Part shown: one piece after another, positions 11,730 to 23,093 of the stretch | How the letters are laid out: the number at the start of each line of letters is the position of its first letter | Numbering within the stretch: the first letter of the stretch is position 1 | Source: Elymus sibiricus | Taxonomy: Eukaryota > Streptophyta > Magnoliopsida > Poales > Poaceae | Length of the DNA stretch: 64,000 nt | Direction: 5' to 3' | Assembly (NCBI GenBank): GCA_039707655.1 | Contig: CM077667.1 | Span: forward strand, 157,212,642-157,276,641 | Notes under the pieces: generated by a model | The model's database searches: none | Told to the model about the DNA's origin: nothing | The model's input: only the letters and a program-made list of their open reading frames with translations | Position numbers and translations under genes: made by a program

Positions 11730-11960
11730 GAAGAGGAGGAGGAGGAGATGAAAACGAAAAACAGAAGAAGAGGAGAAAGAAGAAGAAAAAGAGGAGAAGA
11801 AGAAGAGGAGAAGAAAAGAAGAAGAAGAAGAAGAAGAGAAGAAGAAGAAGAAGAAGAAGAAGAAGAAGAAGAAGAGAAGAAAAGGAAGAAGAAAAGGAGA
11901 AGAAGAGGAGAAGAAGAAGAAATAGAGGAGAAAAAGATGAAAATAGAAGTGGAAAAGTAG
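11622..11960 (+). repeat. CACTA-1 (GAA)n microsatellite region
   Basis: Nearly pure GAA repeats at about 11650-11730, then interrupted purine-only text. Its counterpart in CACTA-2 (37282-37605) has a different number and arrangement of repeats. Confidence 0.9.
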
Positions 11961-12215
11961 TCATACATAGAGAGATTTTTCTATCGGGATTGAATATTCG
12001 TTTTGATCGTGTGGATCTAAATGTGCAGTTTTTCGTCGCTTGAAGGGTTTGGTGTTCGACGGCCTCCCCGTGCGACTACGTCCCCTACACGGTCTAGTGG
12101 TGAGCACTATTGTCATCTCCTCCCCGACCCTCCCCTATTTGCTCTGTTCTTGTTGTCATGCCGTTGTCACTTAATTTTATTTTCATGTCAAGTTTCGTAA
12201 CCTAGGCGTCTCCCG

Positions 12216-12279
12216 TTTGAAAGGACGACATCTATAAATATGCATGTCTTTGCATATTTATAACCGCCGTCCTTTCGAA
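12216..12279. repeat. CACTA-1 short foldback with TATAAATA
   Basis: Arms TTTGAAAGGACGACAT-TATAAATATG and the complement of CATATTTATA-CCGTCCTTTCGAA flank a short loop. Arm length is about 28 bp with a few mismatches. Conserved in CACTA-2 at 37864-37927. Confidence 0.7.
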
Positions 12280-12303
12280 TTGTCCAACGTTGTCCATGGA
12301 CAG

Positions 12304-12519
12304 CCCGAGTATGTGTAGATTGGGTTCGTTTTCCCGTATGCTCTGCTCCGGATCCTATGCAGAATTTCGTCAGTGCCTCCCTGTTGTTCTCCGGGTACAC
12401 ATCCTCTCTGCTTATTGCCAAGACGTGTATCAGGAGAATAGCGGGGAGGTGCTGTCAAAATTCTGCGTCGGATCCGGAGCAGTGCATGGGAAAACGAACC
12501 CAATCTACACATACTCGGG
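12304..12519. repeat. CACTA-1 large 216-bp foldback
   Basis: The first 32 bases (from CCCGAGTATGTG) are perfectly complementary to the last 32. Similarity continues inward with mismatches for about 70 more bases per arm, leaving a small loop near 12406-12420. It lies in the probable first intron of the transposase gene. CACTA-2 has the same structure at 37952-38167. Confidence 0.8.
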
Positions 12520-12652
12520 TGGGATTAGGACCTATCTTAACCTATTAGCGTGTAGGTTGCATTGACGTAATAAAACTAACAAACTTGATTAACTGATGAA
12601 TATATATGCTGAAATATATATATATTTCTTGTGTGTCTAGTAGCTAGGCAAG

Positions 12653-15600
12653 ATGACTAATCGTGCATGGATGTACACCGGTCACACCAGTCAGGAAGAC
12701 ATGACCAAAGAATGGTTAATAAATACCAAGGGGTTTGTGAGAGCCACATTTGCAAATGGCCAGGAGAAAACATGGTGTCCCTGTCCCCGGTGCGACAACT
12801 ATAAAAGGCAGACAGAGGATGAAATGGTTAAACACCTGCAGAAGTGGGGTTTTAGGCCTAATTATACGGTGTGGACTTTTCATGGTGAGTCTGCCCAACG
12901 TGCCAGAGCTGAGGTGGTTCGTCATAGCACCGACGAGCATGGTACCGGGATCGAAGACATGGTGCAAGACTTTGATGATGCTCGGGATTCGGACGATGAG
13001 ATGGAGGAATCAGCAAAGGCATTCTATGAAATGTTGGACTCTTCAAAACGTCCTCTCCACGAGCACACTGAGCTTTGTCAGCTGGATGCCATCGCGCAAG
13101 TAATGGCTCTGAAGGCTCAATTCAACCTGGGCAGAGAATGCTACGACGCGATGATGACAATATTTGGATGCTTTCTACCCAAAGGCCATGTACTGCCTGA
13201 AAACCTGTACCAGTCGGACAAAATTCTCCGTGTACTTAAGATGCCCTATGAGAAGATAGATGCCTGTGAGAGTGGATGTACCTTATTTAGGCTTGAGTAT
13301 GCAGACTTGAACTATTGTCCCATTTGCAAGTCTTCCAGGTATGTTGTCGTAGACAACGGTATGGGTGAGAAGATGCAGACAAAAATTCCTGTTAACGTTC
13401 TTCGCTATATGCCAATCGTACCAAGACTTCAACGTCTTTTCATGGCCGAAGAGACGGCCAGACAGATGACATGGCATAAATTGGGCAAAAGAACCAAACT
13501 AGATGCATATGGGAATCAGATGTTGGTACACACTTCAGACGCTTTTGCGTGGAAGCACTTCGATGCATTACATAACGATAAAGCGGCAGATCCAAGGCAT
13601 CCTCGAGTCGCCATCAGCACGGATGGGTTCAATGTGTTTGGTATGATGGCAACCCAATACAGTTGTTGGCCTGTATTTGTCATTCCACTCAATCTCCCCC
13701 CCCCCCGGAGAGATTATGAAAAGAAAGAACATTTTCCTGACGTTGATAATTCCAGGGCCCAACTATCCGGGGAAGAATATGAATGTGTACATGCAGCCGC
13801 TTAAGGATGAATTGCAACAAGCTTGGGATAATGGGATCAAGACATACGACGCCGCTACCAAAAAAACCATCAAAATGCATGTGTGGTACATGTACTCGAC
13901 GCATGACTTTCCGGCGTATGCCCTATTCGTTGGCTGGTGTGTGCATGGAAGGTTCCTGTGTCCCACATGCAAGGCAGCTCTTTAGTTCCGTTGGCTGCAG
14001 GCGGGTCGCAATTATTCTAGCTTCGACATGCATAGACAGTTCCTGGATCCTGGCCATAAGTTCAGAAAAGACAAGAAGAATTTCATCAAAGGTAGAGTTG
14101 TCAAAAACTCTGCACCACCCGCATTGACAGGCCAACAGCTCCTGGATCAGTTAAATGCTCTCGAGCCGGATCCAAAACGTCCTAGGTTTTTCAAAGGGTA
14201 TAATACGGAACACGCATGGACTCACAAGTCATGCTTATGGGATCTGCCTTACTTCAAAGACCTCCTTTGCCCACACAACATCGACGTGATGCACACTGAA
14301 AAGAATATCACCAAGGCCATTTTTGGTACATTGTTCGGCATAGAGGGGAAGTCAAAGGATAATCCTAAGGCTAGAATCGATCAGGAGGCTCTATGTGACA
14401 GACCGTTACAAAACATGCGACAAGGGAAAGGAAAGCAGAACTGGACTAAGCCAAAGGCATGGTTCAATCTTGGAAGGCCGGCTATGAGGGAAATGATCTT
14501 GTGGGTGAAAATGCAGTTGATGTTCCCCGATGGTTATGCAGTGAATCTAAAGAGGGGAGCGAGTCTTGACAAACTGAAGATATTTGGTCTCAAGAGTCAT
14601 GATTGGCACATATGGCTTGAGCGGGTAATGCCGGTGATGCTGCGTGGCTTTATCCCTGTGGATGAATGGCTAGTACTGGCAGAGCTGAGCTATTTCTTCC
14701 GTTCTCTTTGTGCGAAAGAACTATCGCCTGGCGTGCTAGATGAAATGGAAGAGTTGGCGTCGGATTTGATATGCAAGTTAGAGAAGATCTTTCCACCGGA
14801 CTTCTTTAATCCAATGCAGCATTTGATTTTGCATCTCGCGACCGAAGCAAGATTGGGGGGGACCGTGCAAAATCGTTGGTGCTTCGCAACTGAGAGGATG
14901 CAGAAGACGCTTCGAGCAAAATGTAAAAATAAACGTAGAATTGAAGCATCGATGGCCGAGGCATTCATTACTGAGGAGGCGGCAAACTTCATGACAGCAC
15001 ACTATGAAGCCAAAAATCGTCATTTGCATAATCCGAAGCCTCGGTACAATGATGGCGACCCCAAAAAAAGTCGATCCAACCTCAGCCTATTCAAAGTGAA
15101 GCTCGCACCAGCCGGTGCTTCTAAAGCAAAAGCGTTGGATGTCGATGAATGGCGGACCATTTCGTTGTATATCTTCAACAACCTAACAGAAGTGCGGCCG
15201 TACATCGAGTAAGTTGTCGGTACATTATTGTTTCGCAACTTGTAATTCCTTAGAACTGCTCTTATTCCCGGATATTTGATATAGTCGATACGTCGCCAAA
15301 TTCTCGGATGGAGTGGTCATCCAAAAGGATTCCGTCGAAGACTATGAGCTCCTGGCGAAGCATGGAGGCGGCTATCCCGGTTTCATCTCTTGGTTCTAAC
15401 AAACGGTAATTACCATTAATGGACCATTTCATTTTTTCGTCTTATTTGCGGCTAATGCAACAATCCTTTCGTATTAAACTTGTAGGCTAATTCAGAGTCT
15501 ATGGACGCCGAGCTGAGACAAGTCGCTAATGGTTTTACCTATAAGGTCCGTTCATTTGACAGATACGACATCAACGGGTATCACTTTCGTACCTTTGGCA

Positions 15601-16316
15601 AAGAGCTATCTATGCCCGACCTGAAGACTACAAATTGTTGTGTCTCTACTATCGGCGAAGGAGGTACAGAGTACTATGGAAGAGTTGAAGCAATTTATGA
15701 ACTACTATTCTATGTTGAAAACCCACCGAACGTCGTAGTCTTCAAATGTCATTGGTTCCAGCCGAAGGAGACTAGAAGGACTCATGAACATATAGGGCTA
15801 GTCGAAATCAAACAAAGCACCCATTTAGATGTGCCCGATGTCTATATTACAGCTCAACAGGCGACCCAAGTTTTCTATCTACCATGGGCCTGTCAAACTG
15901 ATCCAAATCTAAAAGGTTGGGATGTCGTTTATGAAGTGCCGCCACATTTTAGACCACCTCCCCTCAATGAAGAGGATTATGAACCTCACATTAACCAAGA
16001 CACATATGAAGGAGAATTCTTCCAAGAAACACGTATTTCCAAAAAACATTTCAAGAACCGCTCTACTTCACCCCGGAACATTGAAGTAGACAGCGACAAC
16101 GAATCCGACTTAACCCCTGAGCCGGAACAGGAAGAGCCGGAACAAGAAGAGGTTACTGCTGCGGATGACCTATAAATGCTTAACCGATTACATGAAGGAG
16201 GCCTTCCACACATTGTTCCTGATAGTGATGATGATCATGCATTTATTGATGATAGTGATGATGATGATGCATTTATTGATCCCGGAGAATATATAGACGA
16301 TCAAGATTATTATTAA
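12653..16316 (+). pseudogene. CACTA-1 TNP2-type transposase gene, broken
   Basis: Three exons are inferred: 12653-15208, 15285-15405 and 15486 to about 16316, with GT-AG introns of 76 and 80 bp. Exon 1 holds a transposase-associated N-terminal domain (from RAWMYTGHTSQEDM, with a CPCPRC cysteine motif), then the tnp2 transposase region (LNYCPICKSSRY; HVWYMYSTHD; CPTCKAAL), then a DUF4218-like segment. Exon 3 encodes a DUF4216-like domain and an acidic tail. The protein would bind the element ends and catalyse excision. Lesions: 11 C at 13696-13706 against 7 in CACTA-2 (frameshift), TAG at 13983, TAA at 15396 and TAA at 16173. The start matches that of CACTA-2. Confidence 0.9.
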
Positions 16317-16457
16317 TTCATGTCAGGTAATCAACTTTTAGTTCATGTTAGGTATATGATGATACACTTAAATTATATACATTTAATTATTCATGTCGGT
16401 ATTCAATTTTATGTTGTACTAATTTCGTTTACTATTTGTCATGGAAGTTGTTGAAAG

Positions 16458-18903
16458 ATGGTGGGAAAGGGTCGAGAGCACTCCGCGACTCTTTCGTCGG
16501 AGGGTGGTGGGATGGGTACTTCCATTCCTGCCGACTCTCTAGTCTGCATACACCGGTGGCCGCTTCTTCGTTGACCCCCGTGAGAGGAGGTCGGGGGAAG
16601 AAGAGAGGTAGTAGAGGTGGGAGAGGAGGGAGAGGAGGCCGCGGCAAAGGTAGGGTGGCTGCTACGCCTTCCTCGCCGCCACCCCCAGCTGATTCACCCG
16701 AGCACAGGACTGCTAGGGTGGACCCATCTGAGGACGAGGCTACGCGGACTCCGGTCCACGAGCCTCGGGTCGACGAGCCTTCGACCTACAGGACTCCTGT
16801 CCCAGAGGCTTCGTCCCACGAGACTCCGGAGCAGAGTAGGGATGAAGGCACGTCCCGGCAGGCCCCATGGGATACCTGGCCAGAGGAGCCTAGTGGCCAT
16901 GCTGATGGTGGCGGGGATCTTTTTTCTGATAGCGACGAGGAGCTGCCCGAGGGCACCACCGTCTAGCAGTGTGGTATGACACGGCTCCCGCCCGTGCCGG
17001 CGACCCGCGAGCTGAGGTGGTTGATTAGGCCTGATGGGGATCGGTAAGTGCATGTACTCTTTTTTAACCTTTTGCCTTCACGTTTTTCAAATATCTAATG
17101 TGTTGGCTTTGTCATACTGCAGGGGTTGGCATCATCCCAAGGATGCCCGCAGGCCCAACAGCATCCTTGGTGTCCTTGTCAGGCAAAACTTCCCGGGGTT
17201 TGTCACGTTGCCCGGTGAGGGTCAGGTTCGAGAGTTAGGACTGACCTGGGAGCACTACTTGGCTACACCGGCCCCGCCTAAGGAGAGGATCGACGATGTT
17301 TTGTGCCACACGAGGGCGGAGATGGTGATCAGGCATTTTTGGGTAATTTCTCCTTTACACGATTAAAAATCAACAATAGCTAGTTATTGTACAAATAAGT
17401 GTTGTGTCGTTTGATTGCAGACCTTCTACAGGTGTCAGGAGGGAAACGAGGAGGCCGCGGCAAAGGTTATCGATCAGCAATGCAAGCGCCTACTGCAAAA
17501 CTTTCAGCACGAGGCTCGGGTGGAGGCTGTTCGAGACTACTACGCCTCGCGGCATATTAGGAAGGAGAAGTCGACGTGCCGCGGAAAGAAGGTGGAGAAG
17601 GAGCATTACATGAAGGTAATTACGTATTCTTAATGCCTTGTACTTAGTTTCCTTCATTTGATTCCTACGCGTAGCGCTCAAATATCTCTTTATTAACTTA
17701 GGTGCCCCGAAGATGGTGTGCGGATATGATGGATTGTTGTGAGGCGTTGGTGGATGAGTGGTGCTCAGAACAATGGCTATCCGTCCGCAACAATGCCAAG
17801 GACCGGCGTAATAAAATGGTTGGTGTGCCACACCATCAAGGGAGCGCCAACTTAAATCAGTTTGGTCTGAACTGGGTATGTGGTTAGCTTCATGATTCAT
17901 GCAATTCATTCTTGATTCTAGCTTGAGCCCTTTACTAATACTTTGTTCCTCTCTCTCTCTTTTAGGCGCATCACAATAAAACGGAGGTGCCACAGATGTA
18001 CGACCTCTATGCGATGGCCCATACTGCCTCGTACAAGAAGGTCAAGGCATTCTCTGAGTCTGACCTCGATGATCCCTTGAAGTTCAGCAACATCTCCTCC
18101 TACAACAAGCTCGTGAGGTACAGAGATGAGGGGAAGGCGAGGAAAGGGGAGGACTTTAACCCGAGCCAGGAGCCTATTGATCCAGAGCTGGTGATGATAG
18201 CTGGCAACGGGAGGCCCCATGGCTCGGTTGCCATTGGAGATGGCCTTATACGTTGTCCTAGCAACCTTCGGGAGATCAAGGCGCGCCAAACGAGCTCCTG
18301 TCCTGAGATAAGGCCTCGTCCACGGCCAGTCGAGCTCGCCATCGAGGTTAGTTATAACGACTCAGATATCTTTCCTCATTACATTGTGTGTGTGAACAAA
18401 GATGATTACAATGCTAATGAGGAGTTGTGTTGCAGGCTGCTATTCAGAAAGAGAGAGAGGCAACACAGGCGCCTATGGCAGCGAAGGAGAAGGAGATGGA
18501 GGAGAGGACGGCAAGGTTGTTGGAGGAGGAGAGGGCACGATCCGATGCGTCTTACCGGGCCATCTACGAGCTCTTCGTGGTAAGATTCTTCTTCATATTT
18601 GTCAAATCTTGCATTTAATGTTTGTTTCGTTAATAATGAATATCGTTGACTTGTGAAAACCAAATGTGCAGACTATGTGCGAGAAGACCGGCCAGGTCGC
18701 TCCGTCGATGCCAGTCATTACCACGGCTGCAATGGTGAGTTTCATTTCAATGCAATGATCTTTTCAGTGTCATCATGCTAACGAGACATTGCAAATCATC
18801 TTTGGTGCAGCTTAACTCCGGAGTCGCATCGCAGGACCCTTCTCCAGGGCAGCCTTCTCCAGGTGAAACCGGTCCGAGCAACCGCGGTGCCTCTCCTCCG
18901 TGA
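16458..18903 (+). pseudogene. CACTA-1 second gene, Transposase_24-type (TNPA position), broken
   Basis: Eight exons with GT-AG borders are inferred: 16458-17043, 17123-17342, 17421-17615, 17702-17875, 17966-18346, 18436-18579, 18672-18734 and 18811-18903. Exon 1 is basic and glycine-rich (RGGRGKKRGSRGGRGG) then proline/acid-rich. Exons 2-5 resemble the plant Ptta/En/Spm Transposase_24 family (FYRCQEGNEEAAAKV; RRWCADMMD; MYDLYAMAHT; LREIKARQ). Exon 6 is a glutamate-rich coiled coil (KEREATQA; MEERTARLLEEERARSD). By position it matches TNPA-type accessory proteins that bind subterminal repeats. A 19-bp deletion near 16535 and a TAG at 16964-16966 break exon 1. The start was chosen from the open frame in CACTA-2. 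Confidence 0.8.
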
Positions 18904-18989
18904 TGACGAGGACGGTAAGCCCCAAACTTAGCTCGTTTTCTCAAAGAAAGACAAACATAGCACTTAGAAAAACTTAGCTCCTTCCGAAA

Positions 18990-19160
18990 TATTAGTGTTC
19001 TTCATCTTCTTCTTCTTATTCTAGTCTTCTTCATCTAACTTTCGCCCGAATGAAACAAATAAGCAATAAGAAGAAGAAAACAAGAGGAGAAAGATAGAGA
19101 GAAGAAAACCGTTTCTTCATCATCTTCTTCTTATTCTAGTCTTCTTCATCTCACTTTCGT
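18990..19160 (+). repeat. CACTA-1 duplicated CTT-rich segment after gene 2
   Basis: A segment with CTTCTTCTTATTCTAG and CTTCTTCATCT occurs twice about 125 bp apart, separated by GAA-rich text that could pair with it. Probably 3' untranslated or downstream DNA. Also present in CACTA-2 (44665-44835). Confidence 0.6.
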
Positions 19161-19442
19161 ATTTCCCATTTTGCAGATTAGAGTCACTTCACGGAAGCTT
19201 GCATTGATGGAGTGCTTGTGATTTTGTATCGATGAACAATGCTAAACTTGCTACATATGTGAAACTTGTTACTATTGTAATATGGTGAACAATGTGACAT
19301 TTGTTTTGGTATGTTTGTTGGATACTTGTGCTTGTGCTTGTTGTTGGATGATCATCAGTAGGGTTATTGTGAAATATATACATATATAGCATATTTTGCC
19401 TGTGAAAATTGGATATAAGAAAAAACAGAAAAAACTGGGGCA

Positions 19443-19992
19443 ATATTGCCGCTTTGCCGACGACCACCGTTGGCATAGCTTCTTTGCCGTCTGGCACCGA
19501 CGGCAACGGTGACACGTGGCACTCACCTGTGCAACCTGGGAGTGCCAGCCGGATGCCATTTGGTACATTTGCCGTCCGGGGGCGGACGGCAAAGAAGCTA
19601 TACCGACGGTGGCCGTCGGCAAAGGAGGGTGGCGGGGGGACGAGGGCAAATGAGGGATGGCGGACGGCAAAGGCAGCGGACGGCAAAGGAGGGGCGGCAG
19701 ACGGCAAAGGGTGCGGACGGCAAAGGGGGGGTGGCAGATGGCAAAGGCTCCGTTAGCCACTAACGAGGCTAACTCAAGTTTAGGCCGTCCAGTCGCTTTG
19801 CCGTTTGCTACCTGACGGCAAAAACACTTTGCCGTCCGCTGTATAAAGGCAGACGACAAATCACTCGTTTACCGGAGTTCTCAGTGCCAGAAATTTGGCC
19901 GTCTGCTACCGGACGGCAAAGGCTTTGCCGTCGGTGGTGCTACCCTTTGCCGTCCGCTATGGCAGACAGCAAAGTACCTGATTCCAGTAGTG
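19443..19992 (-). repeat. CACTA-1 right end with subterminal repeat array
   Basis: About 20 GACGGCAAA/TTTGCCGTC-type words in both orientations, ending in the inverted terminus at 19977-19992. The stretch 19161-19442 before it shows no gene. Confidence 0.8.
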
Positions 19993-20875
19993 TATCCAAT
20001 AAGGTTCGATTATGATGTTCGGACAGACCATTGTGCTGTGGTGTTCCAGGTGGCGTCAACTGTGAAACAATTCCACATTGTCTTAAGTGATTGCCAAACT
20101 CATAACTCAAATATTCTCCTCCTCGATCAGATCGTAGGAATTTAATCTTCTTGTTACGATGATTCTCAACTTCACTCTGAAACTGCTTGAACTTTTCAAA
20201 CGTTTCAGACTTATGTTTCATTAAGTAAATATACCCATATCTACTTAAGTCATCGGTGAAGGTGAGAAAATAACGATATCCACCGTGCGCCTCAATGCTC
20301 ATCGGACCGCACACATCAGTATGTATGATTTCCAACAAGTCACTTGCCCGTTCCATTGTTCCAGAGAACGGTGTCTTAGTCATCTTGCCCATGAGGCATG
20401 GTTCACATGTGTCAAGTGATTCAAAATCAAGTGACTCCAAAAGTCCATCAACATGGAGTTTCTTCATGCATTTTACACCAATATGACCTAAGCGGCAGTG
20501 CCACAAGAAAGTGGTACTATCATTATCAACTCTACATCTTTTGGCATCAATGTTATGAACATGTGTATCATCACCATCAAGATTCAATAAGAATAAACCC
20601 CTCACATTGGGTGCATGACCATAAAAGATATTACTCATATAAATAGAACAACCATTATTCTCTGACTTAAATGAGTAACCGTCTCGCAATAAACAAGATC
20701 CAGATATAATGTTCATGCTTAATGCAGGCACTAAATAACAATTATTCAGGTTCATCACTAATCCCGATGGTAATCGAAGAGCGAGCGTGCCGATGGCAAT
20801 CACATCAACCTTGGAACCATTTCCCACACGCATCGTCACTTCGTCCTTTGCCAGCCTCCGTCTATTCCGCAGTTC
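19993..20875 (-). pseudogene. Copia-A pol, protease end and integrase, cut by CACTA-1
   Basis: Read from 20875 down: protease remainder (MRVGNGSKVDVIAIGTL), the HHCC zinc-binding GAG-pre-integrase domain (LWHCRLGHIG ... CEPCLMGK) and the integrase core with its three acidic residues in HTDVCGP, SDRGGEY and SEHHNRT. The frame is open from about 20839 to the CACTA-1 border, so this half decayed less than the part beyond it. CACTA-1 entered a few residues after the third catalytic residue. A stop at about 20876-20878 separates it from the gag-protease frame. Confidence 0.88.
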
Positions 20876-21808
20876 CTATTTTGAGTTGCAAATGTGAGCA
20901 ACCGAACCGGTATCAAATACCCAGGCACTACAACGAGAGTTGGTAAGGTACACATCAATAACATGTATATCATATATACCTTGTTTGGTGTTGGCCGCCT
21001 TCTTGTCGGCCAGATACTTGGGGCAGTTCCGCTTCCAGTGGCCAGTACCCTTGCAATGAAAGCACTCAGTTTCTGGCTTGGGTCCATCCTTGGGTTTCTT
21101 CACGGGAGGGGCAACTGCTTTGCCACTCTTCTTGGAGTTACCCTTCTTGCCCTTGCCATTTTTCTTGAAACTAGTGGTTTTATTAACCATCAACACTTGA
21201 TGCTCCTTCTGGATTTCAAACTCAGCGACTTTCAGCATCGCAAACAGCTCGGCGACTGACATGTTCATCCCTTGCATGTTATAGTTCAACACAAAGCTCT
21301 TGTAGCTAGGTGGTAGTGATTGAAGAACTCTTTCAGTGATCGCCTCCGGCGGGAGGGAAATTCCCAACTCAGCCAGACGGTTGGAATACCCAGACATTCT
21401 GAGTATGTGTTCACTAACAGACCCGTTGTCCTCCGCATAGAATTTATCGGAGGTCTCATACCTCTCGATGCGGGCATTCTTCTCAAAGATAAACTTCAAC
21501 TCCTAGAACATCTCATATGCTCCATGACGTTCAAAACGCCTTTGAAGTCCCGGCTCTAAGCCATACAGCATAGCACACTGTACTATTGAGTAATCATCCG
21601 AACGCGACTGCCGGGTGTTCGCAACATCTGGAGACGACACTGGAGCGGGTGGCTCACCGAGCGGTGCATCAAGGGCATAAGCCTTTTGGGAAGCCATGAG
21701 GATAATCCTCAGATTACGGGCCCAGTCTACAAAGTCACTTCCATCATCTTTCAGCTTAGCTTTCTCTAGGAACGCATTGAAATTCAGGGGAACTACTGTG
21801 TGAGCCAT
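20876..21808 (-). pseudogene. Copia-A gag with zinc knuckle and protease start
   Basis: Starts at 21808 with MAHTVVPLNFNAF. A TAG at 21500-21502 interrupts the frame after ~101 codons; it then continues from 21499 for ~207 codons. The second part has the gag helical region (YNMQGMNMSVAELFAML), a lysine-rich linker, a CX2CX4HX4C zinc knuckle (CFHCKGTGHWKRNC) and the aspartic protease motif WVFDTGS. It ends at another stop near 20876. Two nonsense changes in an otherwise good frame make this a recently broken gag-protease region. Confidence 0.9.
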
Positions 21809-23079
21809 TGATCTACAATATAATTTTGCAAATACAACTTTAGACTATGTTCATGATAATGAGTTCAATTAATCATATTACTAAAGAACTTCCACTCAAA
21901 TTGACATCCCTCCGGTCATCCGAGTGCTACATGGTCCAAATTCACCAACCCAAGTCCGATCATCACGTGAGATGAGGTGGTTTCAATGGTGAACATCTCC
22001 ATGTTGATCATATCTACTATATGACTCATGTTCGACCTTTCGGTCTCTTGTGTTCCGAGGCCATGTCTGTACATGCTAGGCTCGTCAAGTTTAACCCGAG
22101 TGTTCCGCATGTGCAACACTGGCTTGCACCCGTTGTATGCGAACGTAGAGTCTATCACACCCGATCATCACGTGGTGCTTCGAAACGATGAACTTTCGCA
22201 ACGGTGCACACTCGGGGAGAACACAATTTTTATCTTGAAATTTTAGTGTGGGATCACCTTATAATGCTACCGTCGGCCTAAGCAAAATAAGATGCATAAA
22301 ATGATTGGCATCACATGCAAATCATAAGTGACATGATATGGCCATGAACTTGTGCTTTTGATCTCCATCTCCAAAGCACCGACATGATCTCCATCATCAC
22401 CGGCATGACACCATGATCCCCATCATCATGATCTCCATCATCGTGTTGCCATCGGGGTTGTCACGCCAACCATGCTTGTACTACTATTGCTACCGCTTAG
22501 CGACAAAGTAAAGCATTACATAGCGCTTAATGAGTGACACGCATGCCAAATAATAATTAAAGACAACCCTATGGCTCCTACCGGTTGCCGTACTAATCGA
22601 CATGTAAGTCGTGATAATCTATACAAAACATGATCATCTCATACATCACATATATCACATCATGTGTTGTCCATATCATATCACAACATACCCTGCAAAA
22701 ACAAGTTAGACGTCCTCTAATTGTTGTTGCATGTTTTACGTGGCTACTATGGGTATCTAGCAAGAATGATTCTTACCTACGCAAAACCACAACGGTGATA
22801 TTCAAGTTGCTATTTAACCTTCTACAAGGACCGCCTCTGTCGAATCTGATTCAACTAAAGTGGGAGACACAGACACCCGCTAGCCATCTTTATGCAACAA
22901 AGTTACACGTCAGTCGATGGAACCGGTCTCTCGTACGTGGACGAGTAAGGTTGGTCCAGGCCGCTTCATCCCACAATACCGCTGAATCAAAATAAGACTA
23001 AGGAAGTAAGCAATCTGAATAACAACGCCCACAAACTCTTTTGTGTTCTACTCATGCATGTTATCTACGCATAGACCTA
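21809..23079 (-). other. Copia-A untranslated leader
   Basis: Aligns with the leaders of Copia-0 and Copia-B. It contains an 80-codon minus-strand frame (21916-22158) that Copia-0 shares, but no recognisable protein. See the rejected list. Confidence 0.7.
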
Positions 23080-23092
23080 GCTCATGATGCCA
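23080..23092 (-). other. Primer binding site of Copia-A
   Basis: TGGCATCATGAGC on the minus strand, one base after the 5' LTR end. Identical to that of Copia-0 and close to an initiator-methionine tRNA complement. Confidence 0.7.
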
Positions 23093-23093
23093 C

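Larger units (their letters stand above)
10724..19992 (+). mobile_element. CACTA-1: full-length En/Spm-type DNA transposon
   Basis: Starts CACTACTGGAATCAGG and ends with its reverse complement (16 matching terminal bases). The flanks are TAT (10721-10723 and 19993-19995), the 3-bp duplication expected of CACTA elements. At 9269 bp it has the standard layout: subterminal arrays of TTTGCCGTC-like words at both ends, a TNP2-type transposase gene and a second gene downstream, both on the plus strand. It sits in the integrase of Copia-A. A second member of the family lies at 36387-45683 with a different duplication, so the two inserted independently. Confidence 0.95.

Noticed and set aside
11599..11968. 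Poly-Glu, poly-Ser and poly-Leu frames over the GAA tract (also 37265-37616)
   Set aside because: Translations of a microsatellite.
17490..17993. 167-codon minus-strand frame in gene 2 of CACTA-1 (and 43176-43679 in CACTA-2)
   Set aside because: It lies antisense to predicted exons and introns; its conservation follows from the sense exons.
19189..19859. Frames of 115-195 codons in the right ends of both CACTA copies (also 44862-45550)
   Set aside because: They read through the TTTGCCGTC repeat array on both strands and are repeat artefacts.
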